NCBI GenBank assembly: GCA_937876695.1
Contig: CALFHW010000065.1
Span: forward strand, 1 to 11,237
Source of the DNA: an uncultured bacterium
Lineage (GTDB): Bacteria; Patescibacteriota; Dojkabacteria; CALFHW01
Length of the DNA stretch: 11,237 nt
Reading direction: 5' to 3'
Of the stretch, positions 1 through 7,178 are shown piece after piece (positions within the stretch are counted from its first letter, which is position 1; each line of letters opens with the position of its first letter). The notes below the pieces were generated by a model that had not been told where the DNA came from, searched no databases, and saw only the letters and a list, made by a program, of their open reading frames with translations. The position numbers and the translations under genes were made by a program.

Positions 1-57
1 GCTAAATATCAGTAGGAAGGTTAAATTAGATTAATTACTTTTTATCAATTGACTGTT

Positions 58-1605
58 ATGTTTGACCGAGCATTTGCTAAGCTTTTTGGTTTAACATTCA
101 TATTGATAGTATTGCTGACTATTTTGACCAGGCCTTTTGGGCTGGCCATGGCTGAAGAAACGCCAGAAGAAACTCCGCCAACTGCCAACTACAGAGTGGT
201 GGTAAAGGTTACATTTGATGGGACTTCATTTCCAGGTGTAACAGTTAAGCTCACGGGTGGTGCTATCAACCAAAACAAGGTTTCAGAATTAGGAGACACC
301 ATATTTGCTGATCTTACTGAAGGGAGCTACGCTGTCAGTGTGACACTACCCAGCAGTAGCCAAGTTGAATTATCCCCATCTAGCCCTGCAACCCAAACAG
401 TCACTCTAACCCCTACCAACCAGGAGGCTACTATTGTCTACTTCTTGAGAGCCTCAGTGCCGCCAGTAGACGAGTTAGCTGAAAAGCAAAAGGTCACTAA
501 ACTTCCAGCAGCGCTGATAAAGTCTGGCAGCAGTTCGACAATAATTTCTAGTCTGGCCAAAGATAAGCTGTCTGCGATAGCCGCCTTTACGCTCGATAAT
601 CCGGGGACAAATAAAATTGTCTTCCAAGAGAACATCAATCTCGGTAATGTAGATGCTTTGGATAGAATTTCACTTATGTCAGACAATGTCGATCTAGAGA
701 CAGTGGGTAAGATTAAATTCGACACCGACCTGCTGCCTGCGTTTGCTGACAAGAAAGCAAAGCTCAGTATGAGCAAGTTGAGATTGGTCTCACTACCAAG
801 TAGCAATTCAACTTCAGTTACTGCCAAGATCTTAAGAAATGGTTCTGTCTATGCACCAGCAGCTATCAATTACTCCGGCGAAGTGCTGACTTATGATATC
901 GATAAATTTTCGACGTATACTTTGGCACCTCAATCTGAAATTCAGATTGAAGGTGCAGAGCTAACTAGCGACACTGCCAAAAGATTTACCGCTACCACCG
1001 ACAAGATAAAACTAAAAGTGTTTGTAGACAATCTGGATGCACAAATCAACCTAAGTAACGGTGGTGTGCCAGTTAGTTTCCCCGAAAAAGCAGGCGCTAG
1101 CGGCCTGGCTGAGCAGGAGATTAGCTTGACGGCTGCTGAAAGTCGATTTAGGTTAGAACTAAAACTGGCAAATGGTGAGAAATATAGTGAGTTCTTTACA
1201 GTAACTATGGAGGAGGCTAAAGCCGGCCCCAATGATGTCTCGAGAGTCTTTGGGATTGCTATGTTTGCCGTCATGATCATCGGTGGTATTGGACTTGGCG
1301 TTTTCTACTACATCAGAAAAAATAAAGCTAAGCCTGAAAGACCTATCCCTATTCGCGAGGCTTTGACTACGAAATATGAGTCTAGTTTATTGACTGAAGA
1401 AGAAAAAAATATGTATGGTGTCAAAGACGATACTACTAAAGTAGCCATGAAGCCCGGTATGCCATCAGCCATAGTCACGCCTGTCACGACTGCTGCGCCT
1501 CAGCAAACTAGCACCCAATCCATAACACCTGATATATCATCTATCCCAGAGAATGCTACTGCCAGCGTGGATGGGGTTGAATCAGAACCTGAAAAAATGG
1601 TATAA
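58..1605 (+). CDS. Predicted type I membrane-anchored surface protein with beta-sandwich extracellular region
   Basis: I do not recognise a named family. Counting from the ATG at 58, residues 1-32 form a signal peptide with a long hydrophobic core and an AMA cleavage site before EE. Residues about 44-132 alternate in a way typical of prealbumin or carboxypeptidase-regulatory-like beta-sandwiches (PGVTVKLTGG, then LTEGSYAVSV). Two further beta-rich stretches follow (about 145-292, ending DKFSTYTL, and 296-384). Residues 395-419 are one hydrophobic helix followed by basic residues (YYIRKNKAK), so the remaining ~95-residue Thr/Pro/Ser/Glu-rich tail should be cytoplasmic. This predicts a type I protein with its bulk outside the cell. 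An in-frame TTG at 49 would add three residues. The AGGAAGG at 14-20 is too far from either start to act as a ribosome site for it. Role unknown; adhesion or envelope structure is a guess. Confidence 0.8.
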   Translation: MFDRAFAKLFGLTFILIVLLTILTRPFGLAMAEETPEETPPTANYRVVVKVTFDGTSFPGVTVKLTGGAINQNKVSELGDTIFADLTEGSYAVSVTLPSSSQVELSPSSPATQTVTLTPTNQEATIVYFLRASVPPVDELAEKQKVTKLPAALIKSGSSSTIISSLAKDKLSAIAAFTLDNPGTNKIVFQENINLGNVDALDRISLMSDNVDLETVGKIKFDTDLLPAFADKKAKLSMSKLRLVSLPSSNSTSVTAKILRNGSVYAPAAINYSGEVLTYDIDKFSTYTLAPQSEIQIEGAELTSDTAKRFTATTDKIKLKVFVDNLDAQINLSNGGVPVSFPEKAGASGLAEQEISLTAAESRFRLELKLANGEKYSEFFTVTMEEAKAGPNDVSRVFGIAMFAVMIIGGIGLGVFYYIRKNKAKPERPIPIREALTTKYESSLLTEEEKNMYGVKDDTTKVAMKPGMPSAIVTPVTTAAPQQTSTQSITPDISSIPENATASVDGVESEPEKMV

Positions 1606-1606
1606 T
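1577..1606 (+). promoter_or_regulatory. Sigma-70-like promoter for the lysozyme-like gene
   Basis: TTGAAT at 1577-1582 and a perfect TATAAT at 1601-1606 are separated by 18 bases. The -10 box overlaps the TAA stop of the upstream gene. Transcription would begin near 1613, just ahead of an AAGG (1630-1633) and the GTG at 1641. This is a consensus match only. Confidence 0.5.
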
Positions 1607-1640
1607 ATGGTACAGTTATATACTAAATTAAGGTTGGTTT

Positions 1641-1719
1641 GTGTCAATTAAGTTTTTATTAAAGTTCTATTTTAGAACTACGTAAAAAGTTAAAGTACGC
1701 GCTGTTATTACTGCCACTT
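1641..1719 (+). other. Probable true 5' part of the lysozyme-like gene, frameshifted or with an atypical start
   Basis: The downstream reading frame is open back to the TAA at 1660-1662 and, between 1669 and 1719, encodes basic residues then a hydrophobic run (RKKLKYALLLLPLV) that joins the downstream FIQVGLASA into a full signal peptide. That frame has no ATG, GTG or TTG upstream of 1720. In the neighbouring frame a GTG at 1641, seven bases after AAGG, encodes MSIKFLLKFY and runs to a TAA at 1683. Removing one T from the TTTT at 1670-1673 would join the two frames into a continuous lipophilic leader. The alternatives are an ATT start at 1669 or a real frameshift mutation. The signal-peptide reading is strong; the exact start is not settled. 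Confidence 0.55.
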
Positions 1720-2316
1720 GTGTTCATACAAGTGGGTTTAGCTTCGGCAGTTCAATCCGAAATCAAGCTAGTCCTAGTTAAGTCTCCTGAGGTTCTAGGT
1801 GTCGAAACACAAGAGCAAGAGATAGAGCAGGCCAAGATTTCCGGTAGCCAGGTTTCAGGGTTACTCGCACAAAAGCAGCAAAAATTGGATCAAAAAGTCA
1901 GTTTTTACCAAAGTCTTGAGGGTAAGTATAAGAAGTTAAAAGAGAAGGAGGCCAAAATCTCTAGACTAGTAAGTTACCTCAAAAGACAAGGTTCCCCGAT
2001 CGCTACTTACGGATACGCTAAGCAAATTATCGATGCGGCAGAGGCAAACGGCGCTGACTATAGAATTGTAGTGGCCATCATGGGTGTTGAGTCAGGTTTT
2101 TGCAGGGTAAATGTACTTAAGTACAACTGCTTTGGCTACTTAAACAAGGTACAATATTCTGGTTTTACAGAAGCACTTGCAAAGTTGGTACCCAGAATTT
2201 CTAGAGAATATGCCAAACCTTACGGCACCAACTTCAAGGCGCTAGCCAAAGCCTATGGAATGATTAACTTTGAGTATCACTCCGGTAGGTTAGCTACTTT
2301 CTATAGCGCTCTATAA
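1720..2316 (+). CDS. Exported coiled-coil protein with lysozyme-like domain (putative peptidoglycan hydrolase)
   Basis: Counting from the GTG at 1720, residues 1-10 are only the end of a signal peptide (GLASA followed by VQ), so the gene almost certainly begins upstream. Residues about 30-88 are charged, Gln/Lys/Glu-rich and heptad-like, consistent with a coiled coil. Residues 98-198 resemble the lysozyme/lytic transglycosylase superfamily as found in Patescibacteria: a helix (YAKQIIDAAEANGAD), then IVVAIMGVESGF with Glu124 as candidate catalytic acid, then NCFGYLN, a FTEALAKLV helix and a C-terminal YG/ATFYSAL stretch. Cys128 and Cys137 flank this site and could form a disulfide outside the cell. 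The expected role is cleavage of the glycan strand during wall remodelling, division or attachment; enzyme activity is inferred. There is no Shine-Dalgarno sequence before the GTG at 1720. A promoter lies upstream at 1577-1606. Confidence 0.78.
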   Translation: MFIQVGLASAVQSEIKLVLVKSPEVLGVETQEQEIEQAKISGSQVSGLLAQKQQKLDQKVSFYQSLEGKYKKLKEKEAKISRLVSYLKRQGSPIATYGYAKQIIDAAEANGADYRIVVAIMGVESGFCRVNVLKYNCFGYLNKVQYSGFTEALAKLVPRISREYAKPYGTNFKALAKAYGMINFEYHSGRLATFYSAL

Positions 2317-2351
2317 GTTTTACCGGTTACATTGTAGAAACTGCGGTAAAC
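2317..2351 (+). repeat. Imperfect inverted repeat between the lysozyme-like gene and dnaE
   Basis: TTTACCG at 2319-2325 is matched by CGGTAAA at 2344-2350, giving seven perfect base pairs around an 18-base loop. The arms extend by one G-C pair if a single T is bulged. No T-run follows the right arm, so it is a poor intrinsic terminator. Because it overlaps the -35 side of the dnaE promoter it could be an operator or an RNA hairpin at the end of the upstream transcript. The function is not determined. Confidence 0.3.
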
Positions 2352-2367
2352 TCTGTTAGAATTTAGC
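2332..2367 (+). promoter_or_regulatory. Extended -10 promoter giving a leaderless dnaE transcript
   Basis: TGTTAGAAT at 2354-2362 is an extended -10 element (TG, one base, TAGAAT). A weak -35 (TTGTAG, 2332-2337) lies 19 bases upstream of the TAGAAT. Only five bases separate the -10 box from the ATG at 2368, so transcription should start at or within a base or two of the start codon. No Shine-Dalgarno sequence is present, which fits leaderless translation. Confidence 0.5.
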
Positions 2368-5300
2368 ATGAGTTTTGTTCATCTCCATTTACATACTGAG
2401 TATTCAATGCTGGACGGCATGAATCGAATTGGTCCGTTGATGGCTAAAGTTGCCGAACATAAAATGCCCGCAGTCGCTATGACCGATCACGGAGTTATGT
2501 ACGGTGCCACTGAATTTTGGTTGGGTGCTAAAGACAACGGCATAAAGCCAATTCTTGGTTGTGAAATTTACCTTGCTCCTGAGAATAGGCAAAGGAAGTC
2601 ACCTGTAAATGGCATTAAGTATTACCACTTGCTTTTATTAGCTAAAAATAAGATTGGCTATCAGAATTTAAACCGGATAGTGTCAATTGCGCAAGTAGAA
2701 GGAATGTATTATAAACCACGAGTTGATTTAGAAGTACTAGAGAAGTACAAAGAAGGTTTGATCTGCACCTCAGCTTGTTTGGCTGGTCCCATCAGCAGAC
2801 ATATTCTCCGGGGAGAGGATAAACTGGCTGAGAAGTGGCTAGAGGATTTGCACCGTATCTTTGGGCAGGATTTCTACCTAGAGATACAGCGCAATGGTTT
2901 TACAAATACCGACGATTGGGATGAGAGTATGCGCATGAAGATAGCTAGTGAGCACGTGGGCACTGTAAAGCAGCAAATGAAGGTCAACACCAGGCTTAAG
3001 GAGTACTCACAGAAATATAAAGTTAAATTGATTACTACCACTGACGCACATTTTCTAGATAAATCTGATAGTGAGATGCAGGAAGTTCTGTTTGCTGTTA
3101 AGGACGGTCGCCAACTGGGCTCAGAAAAGGCCCGTAAAGGTTATCTAGACACATACGTGAAGACACCCGATGAAATGACCGCCCATTTCACTGACTTGCC
3201 AGAGATAATTTCCAACACCAATGAACTTGCTGAGGCAATAGAAGCTTATGATATTGTTTATGATCGCGTGCAGCCGCATTACGTCCCTGAAGGCAAAGAG
3301 ATCGGCAAAACCTCTAGTGAGTTGCTGCGATTGCAAGCATTTGAGGGAGCAATAGTTGCCTATGGAGGAGTTTCCAAAGACCTTGAAACTAGGTTGAATT
3401 ATGAGCTGGCGATCATTCATGACAAGGGGTATGATGACTACTTCTTAGTAGTGTCGGATATTATCAAATGGGCTAGGGCCCAAGGTATTGTGGTGGGCGT
3501 AAGGGGGTCGGTAGCAGGTAGTGTGGTTGCCTATTGTCTGGACATCATCAATGTGGAACCACTTGGTTGGGAACTATATTTTGAAAGATTTTTAAACCCT
3601 GAAAGACCATCGCCACCCGACATCGACATGGACTTCCAGGATGATAGGCGAGATGAAGTGGTTCGCTACGTCGAGCAAAAGTACGGCCATGATAATGTAG
3701 CGGCTATTTGCGCGATTGGGAGAATGAAAACCAAAGCGGCAATTCGGGACGTCTCCAGAGTCATGGGGATTGACCTTAAGGTGGCTGATAAGCTCTCGAA
3801 AATGGTGCATGTGGTCTTCGGCAAAGTTAAGCCGATTGAGAAAATGGTCAAGGAAGATCCGGAATTTGCCGCCTTGATTAATTCCACTCCAGAGCTGCAG
3901 AAACTAAGACAGGTGGTAGCTAAGATCGAGGGTATGGCTAGGCATTTTTCTACCCATGCTTGCGGCTACCTAATCACTCCAGATCCAATTACTAACTATG
4001 TATCTGTACAAGTTGAAACTGGCAATACCGGGAAAATCGTCACCCAGCAAGAGGGCGTTTGGATCGAGACGTTGGGTTTAATGAAGTTCGACTTTCTGGG
4101 TCTGCGCAATCTAACTATCATCAAAAATACAATTGACCTAATTGAGAAGTACCACGACGTCAAAATCGACACCAAGAAAATCCCGCTTGATGATAAAAAG
4201 ACGTTTGAACTCTTTTCGAGAGGGGATACAATTGGCGTGTTTCAGTTTGAGTCACCCCCTATGCAGAAATACTTGCGCGACCTCCAACCCGAGACCTTGG
4301 AGGACTTATGTTTTATGGTGTCTGCCTATAGGCCTGGTCCTATGCAGTACATCCCTGATTACATCGATTGTAGGCATGGTCGCAAACAGCCACATTTCGT
4401 AATCCCAGAATTGGAGCCAATTCTCGGTAAAACTTTTGGCTTTGCTATTTATCAAGAGCAAGTGATCAAGATCGCAGTGGACATAGCCGGCTATTCTATG
4501 GGAGCTGCTGACCTGCTGCGCAGAGCTATGGGTAAGAAAAAACTAGATATTATGAACAAAGAAGCACCCATATTTAAAGAGGGTGTAAAGAAGCTAGGAT
4601 ACGACCAGAAGATCGCTGACCAGGTTTGGGACTATCTACTGCCATTTGCTGACTATGGATTCAATAAAGCCCATGGAGCGAGCTACGCTTTAATCGCTTA
4701 CTGGTGTGCCTATTTGAAGGCTAATTTCCCAATTGAATTCATGACAGGACTAATGCACTCTGATATTAGCGATAGTGATAGAGTAGCAATTGATATGACT
4801 GAGGCTCGTAGGATGGGCTTTACTATTCTCCCTCCCGATATCAACAAATCCGAGACTTACTTCACAGTAGAGAAGGGTAGCTATATTCGATTCGGGCTAG
4901 GTGCGGTTAAGAACGTCGGCATAAATCTGGTAGAGGAGATCGTGAAAGATAGACAAAAGTCAGGCGATTACAGGCATTTTGCTGATTTTGTGTCGAGACT
5001 GCTCGAACACAAGTCGAATAAGAAGGCGATTGAATGCCTAGTGAAAATAGGGGCGCTCGACCAGTTTGGGCAGCGCAATCAGCTGCTCGCAGTTCTCCCT
5101 ATCGTTCATTCCGCTGCCCAGAATTCCAAGAAACACGAGGTAATCGGTCAGTCGAACTTATTTGGCAGCAAGACTGAGACTTCAACTCAGATAGATAAAG
5201 TGGAACTCCCTAAGCTAACTGATGTCGACGTCAGCGAGAAAATCGCCTGGGAGAAGGAGTTAATCGGTAGTTATATTACTGCCCATCCTCTCGACAGTTA

Positions 5301-5841
5301 TGGCAATTTGCTACTCTCAGGAATATTTCCATTGACAGCTATTGAGAGGGGCGAGTATCTAGGCAGACCGGTGAGCGAAGGAGGGAAGTTTAAATTCCTG
5401 ACGGTGCTGGCGGCGGTGAAGGTAGTGCTTACAAAAACAGACCAAAAACCCATGGCTATTTTAACTCTAGAAGACCAATTTGCTAAATACGACGCGGTGG
5501 TGTTTACCAGGGCCTATGAAAAACTGAAAGAAAAGTTGATCTCAGGTCAGGTAGTTATCGTAGAAGGTGTTCTAAATCGACGGGATGACAAGCTAAACAT
5601 TGTGGTAGAAGAGGTATATAATCCCGACCAAGCTAGCAGTAAGGACTCATTTACAGTCAATATTTGTGAAGTGACAGACAGTGTTCAGTTACAAAAGATC
5701 AAGAAGTGTATTGCTGATAATAAAGGCGGGAATTATAAGCTAGAAGTGATTTATGGTGACATATACAATCCCAAGCGCTTCGTAACTGCAATTACCGCCT
5801 CTACCGATTTTATTTCTACTATGGGCGCTTATTTTAGGTAA
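2368..5841 (+). CDS. dnaE: DNA polymerase III subunit alpha (DnaE)
   Basis: This is the replicative polymerase catalytic subunit, which extends primers at the fork while held on the sliding clamp. At 1157 residues it is full length. The N-terminal PHP domain (1 to about 270) has HLHLHTEYS (5-13), TDHG (39-42), GCE (64-66) and DAH (226-228). The family C palm carries RGSVAGS (379-385), PDIDMDF (417-423) and KFDFLG (573-578), giving catalytic aspartates 418, 420 and 575. AYRPGPM (653-659) and YQEQV (695-699) are also family hallmarks. A tandem helix-hairpin-helix region spans about 820-905. QSNLF (928-932) fits the internal clamp-binding motif. An OB fold lies at about 1005-1085, and a small C-terminal domain of the tau-binding type follows. 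A roughly 20-residue insertion near 180-205 lies inside the PHP domain. The ATG at 2368 directly follows an extended -10 box, so the message is probably leaderless. The gene ends eight bases before the next start, so cotranscription with murT is likely. Confidence 0.97.
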   Translation: MSFVHLHLHTEYSMLDGMNRIGPLMAKVAEHKMPAVAMTDHGVMYGATEFWLGAKDNGIKPILGCEIYLAPENRQRKSPVNGIKYYHLLLLAKNKIGYQNLNRIVSIAQVEGMYYKPRVDLEVLEKYKEGLICTSACLAGPISRHILRGEDKLAEKWLEDLHRIFGQDFYLEIQRNGFTNTDDWDESMRMKIASEHVGTVKQQMKVNTRLKEYSQKYKVKLITTTDAHFLDKSDSEMQEVLFAVKDGRQLGSEKARKGYLDTYVKTPDEMTAHFTDLPEIISNTNELAEAIEAYDIVYDRVQPHYVPEGKEIGKTSSELLRLQAFEGAIVAYGGVSKDLETRLNYELAIIHDKGYDDYFLVVSDIIKWARAQGIVVGVRGSVAGSVVAYCLDIINVEPLGWELYFERFLNPERPSPPDIDMDFQDDRRDEVVRYVEQKYGHDNVAAICAIGRMKTKAAIRDVSRVMGIDLKVADKLSKMVHVVFGKVKPIEKMVKEDPEFAALINSTPELQKLRQVVAKIEGMARHFSTHACGYLITPDPITNYVSVQVETGNTGKIVTQQEGVWIETLGLMKFDFLGLRNLTIIKNTIDLIEKYHDVKIDTKKIPLDDKKTFELFSRGDTIGVFQFESPPMQKYLRDLQPETLEDLCFMVSAYRPGPMQYIPDYIDCRHGRKQPHFVIPELEPILGKTFGFAIYQEQVIKIAVDIAGYSMGAADLLRRAMGKKKLDIMNKEAPIFKEGVKKLGYDQKIADQVWDYLLPFADYGFNKAHGASYALIAYWCAYLKANFPIEFMTGLMHSDISDSDRVAIDMTEARRMGFTILPPDINKSETYFTVEKGSYIRFGLGAVKNVGINLVEEIVKDRQKSGDYRHFADFVSRLLEHKSNKKAIECLVKIGALDQFGQRNQLLAVLPIVHSAAQNSKKHEVIGQSNLFGSKTETSTQIDKVELPKLTDVDVSEKIAWEKELIGSYITAHPLDSYGNLLLSGIFPLTAIERGEYLGRPVSEGGKFKFLTVLAAVKVVLTKTDQKPMAILTLEDQFAKYDAVVFTRAYEKLKEKLISGQVVIVEGVLNRRDDKLNIVVEEVYNPDQASSKDSFTVNICEVTDSVQLQKIKKCIADNKGGNYKLEVIYGDIYNPKRFVTAITASTDFISTMGAYFR

Positions 5842-5843
5842 CA

Positions 5844-5849
5844 TATACT
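5844..5849 (+). promoter_or_regulatory. Possible -10 element immediately before murT
   Basis: TATACT directly abuts the ATG at 5850. If used, transcription would start near 5856, which is a second in-frame ATG, so an internal promoter would yield a leaderless message starting at Met3. No convincing -35 is visible, and the only AGG lies 11 bases or more from the first ATG. Readthrough from dnaE is at least as likely. Confidence 0.25.
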
Positions 5850-7178
5850 ATGAGCATGATTTTGCTGAAATTGCAGTTTTTTGTGGCCCTGTTAACGGGA
5901 AAATTCGTAGCTAAGGCACTCGAACTTAAAGGGAGCCGTGGCACCGCCTTGCCTGGATTAATTGCTGAAAAGATCTGCCCACGGTTTATCGAGCTTTCTC
6001 GCGGGCGGCTGGGTAAAGTCGTGGCTATTACTGGCACCAATGGCAAAACTTCTACCCAGACACTACTTGCACATAGTCTAAGTCAGTTGAGTAGCATAAA
6101 GATTGCAGTAAATTCTCGTGGAGCAAATCTTAAGCGGGGCTTAATTTCGGAACTGATCAAAGGACTGGACGTATGGGGCGCTAATAGCTACGGAGTCTCA
6201 ATATTCGAAGTGGAGGAGGCGACTTTGCCTAAAATTACTGCTGAACTAGCGCCCGATTTCTTAATTATCACTAACTTCTTTCGCGACCAGCTGGACGCGT
6301 ATGGCGAGATAGACCGAACTAAATCCCATGTCGCCAGCGCCATAATGAAAATGGATAAGGGGATTGTGATTGTCAATGGAGATGACCCACAAACGCTGGA
6401 TACTATAGCTAAAGCCGCGAATAATAGGCTCAGCTATATTCTGGTACAGGTTGAAGGTTTCGAAAAATATATAGACTATGAGCCTCTGGCAACGATTGTG
6501 CCCGGCTTAGATGAACTAAAAATAAAAACAATGACATACCCTAAAGCACTGGTTACTGCTGATTTAGGGATAGAATTCAGCATGGATGGCCAGTCATTTA
6601 AATTACAGCTTCCAGGCTACTACTCATACTATAGCTTTGCATTTAGTCATGCCTTGCTATATTCTTTACGTGATAGCTCATTAATTAATTATTCGAATTC
6701 GCAGCTAGCAGGCGCGGTTGAATCTTGTTTACCTGCATTTGGTAGGGGCGAGATAATTAAATTAAATAACAACAGATCTGTAAGAATTTTATTAATTAAA
6801 AATCCAATAGGTTTCAATCTAGCTCTGGATATGCTTTCGGCTGTTGATGATAACTTCTCGCTTAGCATTTTAATTAATGACAAGATAGCAGATGGACGAG
6901 ACGTATCTTGGTTGTGGGATTCGTCATTAGAGAAAATAAATAAATTAAAATTAACTAGGATATTATCTGCTGGTGAGCGCAGTAAAGACATGCTGCTGAG
7001 GCTAAAGTACGCAGTTGATGTAACCAAACAGACTGCTGTTGCTGTCGAAGTTGAAAGTATTGATAATCTAATCGAGATGCAGTTAACGGGAGAGGTTCAG
7101 GAAATTGTGCTAGCTACTTATACTGCGATGAATCTTTATCGAGATAGGCTACTAACCATAGCCCCAAAAACAAACTGA
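5850..7178 (+). CDS. murT: MurT-family Mur ligase (lipid II isoglutaminyl synthase, ATP-binding subunit), zinc ribbon absent
   Basis: MurT activates the alpha-carboxyl of D-Glu in the lipid II stem peptide; its glutaminase partner GatD supplies ammonia, giving D-isoglutamine. The identification rests on an N-terminal segment with ALPGLIAEK, an ATP loop TGTNGKTST (61-69), SRGANL (89-94), FEVEEATLP (119-127), the signature TNFFRDQLDAYGE (141-153), NGDDP (176-180), LPGYYSYYS (254-262) and the DUF1727 hallmark DGRDVSWLWD (348-357), ending with TYTAMNLYRDRL (423-434). At 442 residues it is normal in length. The stretch between NGDDP and LPGYY, where MurT proteins usually carry a four-cysteine zinc ribbon, contains no cysteine; the protein has only Cys43 and Cys293. 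No gatD follows: the next gene is convergent and overlaps by 65 bp. ATG codons at 5850 and 5856 are both possible starts. It ends with TGA, which fixes standard stop use. Confidence 0.9.
   Translation: MSMILLKLQFFVALLTGKFVAKALELKGSRGTALPGLIAEKICPRFIELSRGRLGKVVAITGTNGKTSTQTLLAHSLSQLSSIKIAVNSRGANLKRGLISELIKGLDVWGANSYGVSIFEVEEATLPKITAELAPDFLIITNFFRDQLDAYGEIDRTKSHVASAIMKMDKGIVIVNGDDPQTLDTIAKAANNRLSYILVQVEGFEKYIDYEPLATIVPGLDELKIKTMTYPKALVTADLGIEFSMDGQSFKLQLPGYYSYYSFAFSHALLYSLRDSSLINYSNSQLAGAVESCLPAFGRGEIIKLNNNRSVRILLIKNPIGFNLALDMLSAVDDNFSLSILINDKIADGRDVSWLWDSSLEKINKLKLTRILSAGERSKDMLLRLKYAVDVTKQTAVAVEVESIDNLIEMQLTGEVQEIVLATYTAMNLYRDRLLTIAPKTN

Noticed and set aside
1..57. Ribosome site AGGAAGG at 14-20 for the first gene.
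   Set aside because: It lies 28 bases or more from the TTG at 49 and the ATG at 58 and is separated from them by in-frame stop TAA at 22; it does not decide the start.
438..1280. Open frames on the minus strand opposite the surface protein gene (438-827 and 942-1280).
   Set aside because: They are antisense shadows of a well-supported gene with signal peptide and membrane helix, and their translations show no recognisable motif.
2317..2351. Intrinsic terminator for the lysozyme-like gene.
   Set aside because: The hairpin has a long loop and no following T-run, so it is reported only as an inverted repeat.
4142..4402. Plus-strand 86-codon frame inside dnaE.
   Set aside because: It lies over conserved polymerase motifs in another frame and its translation has no domain character.
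6681..6877. Three copies of the 8-base palindrome TTAATTAA (6681, 6792, 6870) within about 200 bp of murT.
   Set aside because: All three fall in the same codon phase and encode Leu-Ile-Asn or Leu-Ile-Lys; AT-rich codon choice explains them better than a repeat element.
7176..7178. Possible use of TGA as a sense codon (code 25).
   Set aside because: TGA falls directly after the conserved C-terminal motif of MurT, so it behaves as a stop.
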